From Sphagnum compactum (taxonomy: Eukaryota; Bryophyta; Sphagnopsida; Sphagnales), in NCBI GenBank assembly GCA_965153455.1, contig OZ234498.1:15500001-15564000 (forward strand): DNA of 64,000 bases. The letters are read 5' to 3'. Each line of letters starts with the position of its first letter. Position 1 is the stretch's first letter. A model generated the notes under the pieces. It was given only the letters and a program-made list of their open reading frames with translations. It was not told the DNA's origin and searched no databases. The position numbers and the translations under genes are program-made. Of this stretch, positions 1-11,430 are shown piece by piece.

Positions 1-359
1 TGGATGGATACATTTTTACAAAATCAAGAATAAAAAGGAGGATCGAAGAAGTCCGAATTGGTGTCTTGATCCTCCTTATCTCAAGGCTATTTTAAATTCA
101 TAAGCCTCCCAATGTTCCTCAAGCTTGGGAGGTTCAAGGGAGTTTGAACTCAAAGCCCTACCACCCCCCTTCTTCCTCCTCTTCTTACAAATGCTATTGT
201 AACACAATGGCAACGACAATGATAAAGAAGAAATAAAGGAGGAGGAGGAGGAGGCAACCCCTCCCCACCCCTCCTTCTTGCTGCCAATAATGCCCAACGT
301 TTGACTAGAGGTCCAAGTTCCAACAGCAATGGCAATGGTAATGGTGATTTTGTTGGATA
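1..359. other. AT-rich non-coding DNA with a short perfect hairpin
   Basis: No gene is recognised. Positions 35-44 (AAGGAGGATC) and 68-77 (GATCCTCCTT) are perfect inverted copies, and a second pair of CCTCCCAA and TTGGGAGG follows around 106-133. The rest is low-complexity, with GGA and CCT runs at about 165-280. It may belong to the same degenerate repeat as the neighbouring LTR-like segment, but that cannot be shown from here. Confidence 0.5.
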
Positions 360-800
360 ACTTGTTGCACTAAACTTTCGTGCAAAACACAAATAAACCC
401 ACTGATGCAAAAACAATGAATTTGACTTTAGTGCTATTAAGTTATACATGACTTTTAGGGATTCAAAATGAGATTCATCTACAACAATACAAGAATCTAA
501 GCCCATAAAACACAATGCAAATCACACAAATTGAATGCGAAAAAAACTTGCATAAAACATAAAAAGCTTGCAACAACAAAACATTATGTTCTGGAATCTC
601 AAATCACAAAAAGTGATTTGAAATCACACAACTTGAGGTTATATCCCATACACTACATGTTTGAAACAATGTTCACATTGGAAATAGTTTCAAAATAGCT
701 TACCCCAATTTACTTATAATAACTAGTACAATAAACATGCTAGAAACAAAAAGCTCTTAACATGTGCCCCCAAGTTCTCCTTCTTTTTGTTATTATCACT
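360..800 (-). mobile_element. LTR-like repeat copy, inverted relative to 18895-19270
   Basis: Read on the minus strand, this matches the stretch after the gypsy integrase relic at 18.3-18.9 kb. Shared blocks include AAGTTGTGTGAT, GTGATTTGAGATTC, TTTTATGCAAGTTTTTTT and GCATTCAATTTG in the same order and spacing. A purine-rich TTGGGGG run just before the block resembles a polypurine tract. I infer a solo or truncated LTR of the same gypsy family, in the opposite orientation. The ends are approximate and no coding sequence is attached to this copy. Confidence 0.6.
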
Positions 801-2880
801 TGGGGGTTTACTTTTAATATTTTGAAATGAGTTTGAAGGTGCATTATCATCCATGCACCAATTTGGTTTCAATTTGCATTAATTACAATTTTTCTTGGTT
901 CATGCATATTGGTTTCACCTCGATCTCAAGCTTGTGAATTCATCTTAGTCCAATTACAGAACTCTCATGCCTTCTTTATTTGTGAGAGCTAGGGAACACA
1001 CCTTAGGTTTGTATCTTGTTGCAAAACCAAACATGTTCTTTACCCTAACACCACCTGACTAACCTAAAGGTGTGTCAAGGACCAAGTTGGTATCAAAGTT
1101 TAAAAAGAAATCCCATGTTAATGACAAGCCAATATGAATTTGTTTCAAAAAAATCAATCTTAGTTCAAGGTTTTAAAAATATCTAATACTGATATCAAGT
1201 GGTATGTTCAAAAGTTGATACCTATCCAACATTGGTTTATACCTTAATAGATGCCATTATTGTTCATCTTAGATGATTGGATCTTCTACCTTGAGCAAAA
1301 TTCACAAGAAGTTTTGTGATTTTGGAGTGGCACAAGCAAAGGACATTTCCCAAGATTGGCACCCAAGATATAGCTTCTCCCCCGTAGTGATAGCAATTTT
1401 TCATTTGTTTACACAAACCAAAAGATGAATGCTTAAATATTTGTGCCACCACACATGGGGTAGGAAAGGTCCAGAAGGTATCCCTTTCAATCCTAATAAC
1501 TTTCAATTGCATAAGGAAATGGTAACAATCAACCTCCAATGTCACAAATGTACTGTGGGTGTATTTGCACGAGAGAGAGATCATAAAGAAATGCATTTGA
1601 ACAGTGTTGTTATGTGTTTATGTCAATTGTATCGAGCATTAAGTAAAGCAACTCCCTAAAATCCAATACGGTCATATCAATCAATTTTGGACTGGGAATC
1701 ATATAACCTATTTTTGCTTGCAATGTCTATTCTTGCAAATGCTGTTTTAGAAACTTTTTGATAAATATTTCAAACTGATATTATGATTCATCTTTTATGG
1801 ATTAGAAAGGTGGTCACTTTGTAATCATAATAACAACACAACCATTCCCCAAGATTACCTACACAGATATTGATAAGTTCACTTAATAAGTTCATTGTAA
1901 CACTGAAAATGGTTGTGGCCATACCATAAGAGAGTCAATCACAAGTGTCAGACTGCCTTCATCACATGTCTATCTGGGTTGAACTGTCACAGCTCCCCCA
2001 ATGGACTTCATCAGTTAAGTCCATCAGTTTCTCACTGTGGGTGTGGGTAATAAGTATATAACAGACTTTGGGCAAAACAGCCATCGCACAAGCAATCAAA
2101 GGTGACACTAACTTGATGTCATGACGTAACAAAACCTGTGCAAACATCAAATGTGAGATTTGTACATTAAGCCTATTGCTAGCTGCACACAACACCACAT
2201 TCTCATATGCACCAAAGTTGTGTTCTGTACACAGCCAAAAATGACACTTCAAATTGAGTTCACGATTTGGTCATTTTGATACTCTCTGATCTACAGATGG
2301 TTCATTCATGCACAACAATGGAGCATACATAAAGAGTTTCCAGAAGCTATTTCTAAAGTTCACATGAGTGCAGAGTTCCCCCCAGGTCATAGACCTATTC
2401 ACAAAAGAGCCATATTTGCTTGTAGCGAATTTCTCCCCTATCACCAGTCAGGACCTTATGGCCAATCACCCTGTATTATAATAGGGCACGTATGTCGCTC
2501 AAACCAATCAGTTCTTCAATATGTCAGCTCCACATTCCCCCCATGCAACTGTTAGGATATGACAGTGCACAGGTATGAGCAACAAGTAAAATCTGCATAC
2601 ATTTGAGCAAAGCCTATATCCTCAATGAAATCAACATTCAGAAATCAAATCTACGAGGACTGCTTGTCAGGAAAAGGTGGTCTCTGATCATTTGCCAGTG
2701 ACCAGCATGGAAATTACAGAAATACATAAATATCAGTGACACAAACAGAAGACCCTTGAGAATAAAGTTGCATTAATTGCTTCGGTACATAACATCATTT
2801 ATAAGCCTCATTCTAGAACAACCAGAAGTGGAAAGAAATCCAACACATAAAATTTGAAAGGAGAGGAAACAAGAGAATCT
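801..2880. other. Intergenic DNA, no recognised gene
   Basis: About 2 kb without a recognisable gene. Short open frames exist (for example 1429-1659 plus and 1962-2252 minus), but their translations match no family I know and show no splice or codon support. A TTGGTATCAAAG at about 1089 resembles a retrotransposon primer-binding site, so part of this may be the inside of a decayed LTR element. The last few hundred bases hold the likely 3' region of the ceramidase gene. Confidence 0.5.
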
Positions 2881-2893
2881 ATTGCTGCTTACA

Positions 2894-4009
2894 TCAAGTC
2901 TCTTTGCGTCTCTTGACCTTCACATAGGGCAAAACGCCACCCAAGTAGCAGAGCTTAGGGCTCCAATCAAGCTGCTGGGCACGACAAAACTGCAAGAATG
3001 TGGTCCCAAAATAGGAATTGAAGCCTGTGAAAATGTGCCACAAGGCGTGGCCTTGTGGGTTAATCCAAAGGTTGGACATGAGATGGCACAAATTCCGGTC
3101 CACAAGCCAACATATAGCCCCCAGCACCAGACACATAATGTAGCGATGAGCCAAATTACGCACAAGTGGGTCCGTTGTGTGGATGTAATACTTATACATT
3201 CTTGGGAGGCAGAGGAGGGCTAGAAATACATAATGTAGTTGGAAGCCAACCACAAAGCGGAATTGGGAGTGGAGCACAGCAAATATGGTGCCATAAAGAA
3301 ACAGAAAGGTGGGCATAGTGCTGCGATAATGCCAATCAGGAGAGTAAAGAACGTATATGTGTAACAGCATCACCCACACCATTGGTGTTTCGTCACTTTG
3401 TTGCTGCCTGCTCAACCCCACCCCCCCATAGCCACCCATTATTCTACATGAAACATTTGAGTGCAAACAGACAAGTATAGAAACAATAGAAACTACACAC
3501 CCTTCCTGCATAGTTTGCTTTCATTTTGTACAACAGAGAGGAACCAAACCTGAGAAGTCCCAACATTTTAACATGCACATATAAGTTTGAAATTTCACGA
3601 GCAGCCAAAACATTTTGAAGAGCAATGACAATCGAGTTCTTTGTAGTGGCCACCAAGACAACCATACCATTTGCATTGGCCAATAGAAAAGCATTACAAT
3701 TAGAATTGGCAAAAGGCGAGAGATAGGGAGAGAATGCACATACGCATGCTGGAGGGTGGCATGGAAAAGAATGCTGCCGATTCCAAGAGCTATTGTGGAC
3801 AAGTGCAAGACGCTGAATCGACGCTCAAACTTTTGATTGATGGAGTAAATGAGGCCGATGAAAGCAAGGATAATGCCAGGGAAATTTGACAACGTATTAT
3901 AGAACTCAGCAATATATGGTGTCACCTGGTAATTCTTTTCACACCATTCTGTGCTAGCAGTAATTGGCCCCCAGTAGCCACCTGATGGTATTGTCACTTC
4001 CTCATCCAT
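2894..4009 (-). CDS. ACER: Alkaline ceramidase (ACER family), complete, two coding exons
   Basis: Integral-membrane hydrolase that splits (phyto)ceramide into a sphingoid base and a fatty acid in the ER/Golgi. The CDS is complement(join(2894..3407,3744..4009)), 259 aa; plant ACERs are about 255. The intron (3408-3743) has GT and AG ends and joins ...LQHA to QQQSDETP in phase. Residues lining the known ACER3 metal sites, recalled from its structure, are present: E21, W22, E24, N26, E35 (calcium); H83, H209, H213 (zinc); plus S79 and D94. Conserved blocks are TEWCEKNY, IAEFYNTLSN, SPDWHYRSTMPTFLFLYG, PRMYKYYI and NPQGHALWH. Several hydrophobic stretches fit a seven-pass protein. The tail KVKRRKET is basic, as in ER-retained members. 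The first in-frame ATG is at 4009, just after a good acceptor (CCTCAG, ending 4013), so the leader is probably spliced. No frameshift or stop breaks the frame. Confidence 0.93.
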
Positions 4010-4012
4010 TTT

Positions 4013-5329
4013 CTGAGGCAATGAAGAATTGCACCCCACTCTCAACCCTCTTTGTCAAACAGTCGTCTGTTCAATTTCTTCTGGTCCAATTGAAGTGTAA
4101 ATCTGAAGGTAGGAATCAGACCTGCCAGTGAAGCATCTGGGAGTAAGCCTATGACTGACAAACATGAGACAAAGTAATTTTTAAAAAAAATCCAGAGACG
4201 TGGATCTGTATCTCTTCTGATTTGCACTAGAAAAAAGCAAAATATAATAAAGTATTATTATCGCCAGAACTAAGAGGACCCAAGGGGGAAGTATTGATGA
4301 CTAGTTACAAAATAAAGTAATAACCTAATCAACATAGAGATGTGTAAGCTTCTCCCCCTAACCCTAAAAAGGAGCCAGAAGAGTATCCAGTAAAAACCCA
4401 ACCTGTGAGAACAACAGGAGGCATGTGCCATCCATCAGATGGGTGTTTCGAAAAATCCAACAAACTCCTCCATCTTTTCACTTCTTTTCTCCTATTGACT
4501 TATCCATAACTCTTCAAATTCTCACCCCCAAATTGCAAGATGCGGGTCCAACAAAATCTCATTCAAGGTTCCTCCTGGAAACTGAAAATTCCAAACACAC
4601 ATTTGAATCAGAAAAACGGAAAATATAAAAGTGATGAAACATTGACAGGCAAGCAAAGTTCTCCAAGTTATGCAAAATTGCCAAAAAGAGGAAACTGATT
4701 TTCCAGAACCTGTGATCACAAACTTAACACAAAAAAGAAGCCGAAATCTTCAATCTCAGGAAGGGAGAATGAACTGAAATCCTTGCCCTCCCGAGCAAAA
4801 GAAGTGACTAGAAAGCTCAAAGATTTTTTTCTTTTTTTGGGCTATCTGCTTAGTGAGTTCATTTCTTTGAACTAAAGCTCCAGAGAGAGAAATGACAATA
4901 TGATCTTGACAATATGATCTCAACCCAATTGAGAACTCGCAAACCGGAAGTAAACCCCACCCTCTCCGCTTCTTGATATCAACGAGTGAGGAAGGCAAAA
5001 CAAAAACCCGAAGACCTAAAAACCCCCTACAAAACTAGTCAAAGAAATCGCCAGCGAAAGAATTCCTCACCAAAACAGCAACGCCCACTGTTCCTCCTCA
5101 AATCACAGAAATCTAAGCACCCACCAACCAAAAAAAAGAAAATCGGCTATTCACAAAAAACCGAAACTTTACATTTCATGGCCGAAAGAAAGAAAGCAAC
5201 ACAGCACCCAAAAAGGGAAACGAAAGGAAGTGCAGTAAGAAGAAGAAGAATTCGCCGCCCCAAAAACCGAAAAAAACAGACCAAAAAAAAAAAGAAAGCA
5301 GAACATTGCTGCTGCACATACATACTCAC
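4013..5329 (-). other. Probable 5'-leader intron of the ceramidase gene
   Basis: On the minus strand a strong donor (CTG followed by GTGAGTATG, GT at 5329-5328) and an acceptor (GCCTCAG, AG at 4014-4013) bound about 1.3 kb. The acceptor lies three bases before the ceramidase ATG. The region is AT-rich and has no long open frame of plausible coding quality. The upstream exon (from 5330 up to perhaps 5500) would be 5' untranslated. Inferred from splice signals only. Confidence 0.55.
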
Positions 5330-5524
5330 CAGATTTGAGGTTGCGAAGTCGATGAGAATTAAGAGCTGGTGATGAACACCTCTGCCGAATTGGCAGCGGA
5401 TCTGCGAAGAAGAGCAAAACAACAGCAGCAGCAACAGCAGTAGCAGCACTGGAAACCCTGAAATGTGCGCGGGGAAGGAAGACACACACCTCGAAGCCCA
5501 GGTGCCCCTTGAGAAAGAAGCGCA

Positions 5525-5955
5525 CATGTTCCCCCACATTGGGCACACGTTCCCCAATCCTGTTCCTCTCATTGGACTTATGTTCTCCAGGTTGGGCACA
5601 TGATCCTCACCTTTGGGCGTTACATTGGACACATGTTCCCCGACTTGGGCCACATGTTGGTCACATTGGGCACACGTTCCCAGACTTTGGACACATGGTC
5701 CCCAATATTGGGCACATGTTCCTCATATTTGTACTCCAACATTGGGCACATGTTCCTCACATTGTGCACTCCACATTGAGCACATGATCCTCACATTGGG
5801 CACAAGATTCTCACATTGGGCACATGTTCTCGAACCAATGGGGCAACATGTTGGTCACATTGGGCACCCCATTCCCCAACTTTGGGCACATGTTCCTCCA
5901 CATTGGGAACGTGTTCCCCACATTGGGCACTTGTTCCTCCACATTTGGGAACAGT
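5525..5955. repeat. GGGCACA minisatellite upstream of the ceramidase gene
   Basis: About fifteen imperfect copies of a 19-30 base unit built on TTGGGCACATGTTCCTCACA. Unit length and sequence vary, so open frames across it (5509-5787, 5613-5972) are repeat translations rich in GH, W and HV and are not genes. It lies 100-500 bases upstream of the inferred leader exon of the minus-strand ceramidase gene, in its promoter or transcription-start region. Confidence 0.9.
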
Positions 5956-6997
5956 TCTTTTCTTCCTTTTAATTTAATTTATTATTTTTAATATTATTTT
6001 TAAATTTAATTTATTATTTTTCCTGGTCATTCACATGATGGGGGGGGAACAAATAGCTTGGTCATCATCATGGAATGGCTTAGCCCACCCTTTTGGCAGG
6101 TTCAAACAAAATCATGAAAGATGATGGAATCTTGTAGCTACCATAGTTAGCATTGTTTTTTTTTTTTTAAAATTTTTTTAAAATTTTTTTGTTAATAATC
6201 AAATTCCTCAAGTACCTTCACTTGCAAGGATCCCCACTTGCATTAATTAGCATTAAATGGTGAATTAGCATGAATTGACATTAAATGGTGAATTTGCATT
6301 AATTAGCATTAAATGGTGGGCTCTAACATTTTCACAAAAGTGCTTGGCTACAAGTGGCACAACCTAGGATGTGCCTAGGTAAATCTAGATGTGGCTAATT
6401 TAATTATATTTATTTCAAAAAATGGTGAAAAAAAATCATTAAAAATCTCAAAATTTTCGTGTTTTTTTTCATTTTCTTTTTAAAAAATAGTAATCACCAA
6501 GTAGAGAAATTTCTCCACCCTCAAAAAAAAAAAAAAAAAAAAACATACCACTTGTTAGGTGATTTTTGAATGCAAAAATGAACTTGATTTGTTAGGATTG
6601 GTGTTGTTCTAGGTTTCCATTTTGCCCATTTTCTTGCACGACTTGCTTCGTGCTACTGGTGATGGGTTTAGGTCCTATTTTTCTTGATTTTTCCTCTTAG
6701 GGTTCCCTGTTATGTGTGCTGTGCTTTCGGATGTGGTCTTTTGTTTGGACTTGGATCCTTTCTTTTTTTCTTCTCTTGTTCGCTTGTTGGGTGTTTTTCC
6801 TTTATTTATTTACTTATTTATTTTAAAGGGTCATACTAGCTCGAGTTCCCTGTGCCTAAAATTAATGCTTGCTAGCCTTGCCCTTCTCCTTTGTTACTAA
6901 AATTTATTTTTAAAAGGAAAAAAAAAAAAAAACTAACCTAATTATTTGGTATGAATCTTCCATGTCAGGAACAGACCTGATGAGAGGATAAGAAGAA
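5956..6997. other. AT-rich intergenic DNA with homopolymers and a small tandem repeat
   Basis: Contains runs of T, A and TTTATT, a 20-base A run near 6523-6543, and a tandem repeat at 6240-6320. No gene is recognised. The 6600-6900 stretch is T/CT-rich and might be the tail of an old retroelement, but I cannot support a family. Confidence 0.5.
6240..6320. repeat. Three-copy tandem repeat, unit about 27-29 bp
   Basis: GCATTAATTAGCATTAAATG followed by GTGAATT occurs three times head to tail; the middle copy is diverged. Confidence 0.85.
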
Positions 6998-7293
6998 CTA
7001 GTGTGAACTCGGTGCATAATGCACCCGTCGAGCTCCCCCCCGCCTGGTCCTTCCCATTGCCCACTCCGGTTTTTTACCTCGTCGACCCCCCCCCGTCCTT
7101 CGCATTTTCCACTCCGATTTTTTAACCCGTTGACCCCCCCCCCCCCCCCGTTCCCCTGTTATATATAATTAACTTCCCGCCCCGTGCTGGCCCCCCCTCG
7201 CCCCGTTACCAAGCTCGGTTCTGCCATAGAATTGCAGCAAAATTGTCGTGTCAGACGGACGCACAGACAGACTTACTGAATTGATATATAAGA
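6998..7293 (-). mobile_element. Short non-autonomous Helitron (about 296 bp)
   Basis: Read on the minus strand the segment starts TCTTATATATC at 7293 and ends CTAG at 6998. It is flanked by A before and T after, as expected for Helitron insertion between A and T. A perfect 7-bp hairpin (GGTGCAT and ATGCACC, 7011-7025) lies 13 bases before the CTAG end, which is the standard 3' signal (hairpin, then CTRR). It carries no protein. A second element at 29298-30189 shares the first ten bases and a GTCTGTC/CGTCCGTC motif next to them. Known of the family: non-autonomous Helitrons are copied by a Rep/helicase encoded elsewhere. Confidence 0.75.
7027..7150. repeat. C-rich direct repeats inside the first Helitron
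   Basis: A unit of about 50 bases starting GTCGA followed by a C run, then CCTTC, CCACTCCG and TTTTTTA, is present twice and begins a third time (7027, 7081, 7129). The C runs reach 15 or more bases near 7133-7149. The minus strand could form G-quadruplexes and the plus strand i-motifs. Confidence 0.8.
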
Positions 7294-8940
7294 TGTGAAA
7301 GTTCTGTTCTGCCCAGGAAGGTAGGTATCTGCAAATACAAAGGCAAAAATAAAATTAGGTCAGAGTTTTACAAAACTTTAGCTCTGCCCCTTACAAGCCA
7401 AAAATTCTACACCCATGCAAAGTCTTTCCTCCTCTGGCTGGGCAAGCAAACAAACTATGGTTGGGACTAAGGAGGATAAAACAAAAACAAGGAAATATGT
7501 CACATTATGCATGTTTAGCATATATACTTCTTTCGTTCATTTTTTTGGGCCCTTATATACCCTTGTATGATATACTCTTCGACCTTACTAGGCCATGTAT
7601 TTGAACCTTAATCCTAATCCGTCTACATCTAATTCTACAAAGGTGTGAGCTCAACAATGTTTTTTTTTTTTTCCCCTTGGAGAATTTATCTACTTTTTGA
7701 CCTTAGAAATTTGATTTTTGATCACACAAAGCAATTGTATGAGAAAGAAAACCCTAAATTGTGTTTTTAAAAGACAAGTGAGGAGGTCCAAATAAATATT
7801 TGATCTAAACTAGTTATGGAGAGACCAAACTAGGCAACATATATACATGTATCGATGTTCTTGCTGCTCTTGCAAGAAATCCTCAACACACTTGCAAGAA
7901 ATCTTGCAGGATTTCAAATTCGACTCAAAATTGGACATGGAAAACAACAGCCGTAGAAAAACAAGAAGAGAAACAAACACAAAATGTAAAAGATGCGCAT
8001 TTATTGTTGCCCTTAGTTAGTTGACCCGTGAGAGAGGAGAGAAAAGATGAAATGAAATTGTGTAGCAACTTGTTAAGCTTTTGCACGACACAAGTACATG
8101 CAATTGTGCAAAAGAGCTAATGAGAAAGAGAGAGAGGAGTTCGGAAGGTAGGAAAGTGGATTAAAGGCTTTGTTGTTGTGCTCTTGCAATGATCAGGCCC
8201 ATCATCATTAGCAAACTCTTACAACAATAGGAAAGTCCTTTTTTCCAAGAAAGTTTTTGTCCTTGGGCGGGAGGGGGGGGCGCTACTTGGGCTTTTGCTT
8301 CCTAGGGGTTTTGGGTGTAGCTTTTTTTTTTCAAATGGCTGCATCTTTGTGTCCCCCATTGGTTTGAGATACCCCATGTCTTCATTGTTTTAGCCTTTAC
8401 ATTTTAAGTGGCCTTTCGAAGCATGTCAAGAGTGCTCACCTTCATGCTAGCTTCATTTCCTAGGCTAACCAAGTTGTTTTATCTTTGCAAGTGTCTTCCC
8501 TTCTTGTGTTTCTCCTTGGTTCTATTCCTCTTGTTTTTTGGGGTTGGCTTCAAGCTCAATTTAGCTCCTTTTTGGGGTTGTTTGAATTTCATTTTGTGTG
8601 TTTTGTTTGTTTCGTAAGGTCCTTCGAGCCATCCAAGACGAGGTTAGGCAGGCTTTTCGCTTACCCCTTAATCGAATTGCTTGAGACCCAACGAATGAAT
8701 TAGCATGATTCCTTTTCCTCATGTTGTCATGTTGGTGTTTGCGCTATACTTGAAAAGGTCGTTTAGGTTAACAACAGGTTCTGTTTGCCTCAAGAGGTTT
8801 ATGGCAAGTGACTGGTCTTTTCCTTAGGAGGAATCTTCACGTGCTTCATGTGCACTTCATTCTTTTCATGGGAAAAATCTTCGACCACTCATTTTCACTA
8901 ATGACTAACTTTAGAGAGAACTGGTGAATATAGTCACATT
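7294..8940. other. Intergenic DNA, no recognised gene
   Basis: AT-rich with T and A runs. Open frames at 8408-8617 and 8485-8703 are short, hydrophobic and rich in F, L and C, typical of chance translation of T-rich DNA. The last part may be the 5' portion of the decayed retrotransposon that becomes recognisable at about 8950. Confidence 0.45.
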
Positions 8941-8949
8941 GCTAGAGCT

Positions 8950-11430
8950 TTCTAACCCATGACACCAATTATTCTTTCAAAGGACATCATTGCTACCCTA
9001 CACCAGTTACACCCCCCCTTTCAAACCTTGTCCCTCCACCTATTTCTTATTATCAACCTTAGCACACTTTTGTCCCAGATAGGACTTTGTTTGCCTAAGC
9101 TTTAATCATTACTCCCCAATTGTTTTCAGGTGGGTTTTCTGGGATGGTATATGAACACTCTCAAGATGCTTCATACCAAAGGACCCATCCTTAGGGTTTT
9201 TGAAATTATTCCAAGCTACTGTTGTTATTGTTCGTGGGGATATCCCTAATTTGATGGCCCTAATGTTGGGGGTTAGCAGATTGTTGGCAATGGCAAAGGA
9301 CATTAGTGGTTTTCATCCTATTGTTATAAGCAAGGTGTTTTTTCAACTTATTAGCTGCTCCATTATCTTGCAACTTTAGGGGCCAATTCAGGAGCACCTT
9401 TCCCCCATCAGTTTGGAGTATCGACCCCTAGAGGCTATGAAGCCATCCTTTTTAGCATTCGAACCCTTTCGACTTACACCCTCATTGGGTCGTGATGTAG
9501 GTTGATGTTGAAAACACTTTTAACAACGTTTTTTGAACTACTATTTTTAAAAAGTTGTGTGATACTAGGGGGCTTTTGGCAAACATTTCCCCCTTTACCA
9601 AGTTATTTTGTGGTTTTCATTCTTCTCTTTACTACTAACATGGATGGCATGTGAAGGGGGTCACTACTATTGAATCATCTTTAAACACGAAACAAGGTGA
9701 CCCTTATGAGGTTCTTTATTTGTTTTGGCCCATTATTGAACTCTCCTAAAACCATCACACAAGCCCCCAACTATGTATTTCCATCCCTAATGGATGAAAC
9801 CCCCATCATGGGGCCTATGAGAGAGATTACTCGCACCTTTGACCACCTTTCGACCCAATTAGCCTTCATTGGGCTTAAGGTCAAGGTGTCAAAGTGCAAG
9901 CTTTGGAATCCATCATGGATCTCTCTAGGCATAGAGATTCCTCAGGGCTACACTTTGGTCCCACATGGCTTACGCATTTTGGGTGTGCCAATGGGTTTTC
10001 AAAATTTTGCCATGCATTTTTTGGATGAGGTTTTATTTTACGACGTGGTGCATATTGATGATCTTCTTCTCTTGGGAAACACCAAGGTTGCCTTGGGCAT
10101 TTCGTCCTCATGTGTAATTCGTTGATCTCCTTATTTCACATGGACAATGCCTCTTTCTTCCTTCCTATCTCTTTTGGCAAGTTTCAATAAGAGAGTTATC
10201 CAGGTATGTGGGGACATTATGGGTCCAAAATCATGAGAGTATTTTTAGGGCCCTTTAGCGAAGCATTAGGCTCGATTACTGACATCCTTTGGTGGTATAA
10301 GCATTCTCTCTATGGAAGTTGTGCCCCATCTTTTTTTATGGAATTGGGATTTAGTGGCTTTATATTTGTGCTTTAGGTTTTGTATTTTTGATAGACCCGT
10401 TTTGGAATAGTATGTTTCTCAAGTTGAGGGGGGATCCACACCTATGTTAATCACATTTACATGCAACGCAAAATGGCCTTCTTCTTGTAGCTAAGAAGAT
10501 GCACCATTTTTTTAAAAGTTTGGCGCCCCAGGTCTACAGGCATGTTTGATGGACTTCCACAATGACACATCCCTTAAGTCTACCTTGGAGGATGACTCCA
10601 TTTCCTCAACATTTAGAACCCACATTCATTTTTGTTTGGGCAAGGGGGCAAGGTTATGGTTGGTTATTAAGCCATATATCCATTCGCTTCGCATCGCACA
10701 CTTTACTTTCACCTCAGCATTGCATTTTCGTTTCAGTTTGCTTCAGCCCTCAACATCTAATATTTTTATGTGTGAGTGTGGACATGGGTTGGACACATCT
10801 ACCATGCACTTAGCTCATTGCTCGTTTAGAGGTCAAGAAACAACCACACGTGATGCCATCTAAAATGTCATGTATGCCCTTGCTCGAGAAAGTGGGCATG
10901 ATGTACGGAGAGAGTAGTGGCAAGCCTTTACGTCATGAGTTTCATTATGAGCCGATTTCTACATGACCTGAAAGGACTAGGTCTTTGTTGTCGATGTGGT
11001 GGTTACTGACCCTATGGGAGAAACGGTGGCTTCGAGTGTCGTTAATCAACCAGTAGGTGCAACTACAAAACTTAACGCCATTGCTAAAATTCGCAAATAT
11101 AAAGATGAAGGGCACCAATTTAGTCCAATGGCCATGGAGGTGCATGGCACACTTGGGTGTGATATGGATTGTTGCATCAAGGAATGTGCCCATCTTTTCC
11201 ACAATAGATGATTAGGAGGTCATTTATTCTTGTCTTTTTGCATTTAATTTTTTAGAAAACGTGTTAATATTATTCTTCAACGTGTTTTAGTTTCTACCAT
11301 AGAGAGGAAGATTGTGTTAGCAGGTGATGTTTGTTCTAAACCTCCCATTATAATTAGATCTCACGATTTGCATGCAGGCGACATTAGAGGGGTTGTGAAT
11401 GAAATAGTTTCCTACCATGAGAAAATATAG
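8950..11430 (+). pseudogene. Decayed non-LTR retrotransposon ORF: reverse transcriptase, zinc knuckle and restriction-like endonuclease region
   Basis: Translation across frames gives recognisable blocks in order. There is a reverse-transcriptase N-terminal stretch (about 8950-9350), then a QGDPL-like box followed by LFVLAH (about 9690-9735). A thumb-side stretch with GLKVKVSKCKLW and LRILGVPMG follows (9780-10125). Next is a cysteine/histidine knuckle, CECGHGLDTSTMHLAHC (about 10775-10825). The C-terminal block holds VVDVVVTDP, AIAKIRKY and AMEVHGTLG (10985-11210) and runs on to DVCSKPPIIIRSHDLHAGD (about 11325-11385). The K-x3-KY after an upstream D, plus the knuckle, resembles the PD-(D/E)XK endonuclease of R2-like elements rather than the AP endonuclease usual in plant L1 elements; that is inference. 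Many stops and frameshifts show it is dead. No poly-A tail or target duplication was found. Confidence 0.75.

Noticed and set aside
1089-1104. TGGTATCAAAG motifs at about 1090 and 32634 as retrotransposon primer-binding sites
   Set aside because: No LTR end or gag/pol sequence could be tied to either.
2894-3223. Plus-strand 113-codon frame at 2882-3223 opposite the ceramidase exon
   Set aside because: Antisense shadow of a conserved coding exon.
5147-5653. Minus-strand open frames of 125-168 codons across the ceramidase leader
   Set aside because: They run through the GGGCACA minisatellite and Leu/Ser-coding simple repeats, and a strong splice donor interrupts them. Better explained as leader plus repeat.
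5509-5972. Open frames with repeated GHTFP/WAHVP-like units
   Set aside because: Translation of a minisatellite whose unit length changes; no start context, no family.
6600-6900. Similarity between the 6600-6900 and 45850-46080 CT-rich stretches as a shared LINE tail
   Set aside because: Matches are mostly CTTT-rich low complexity; I could not find an ordered set of specific blocks.
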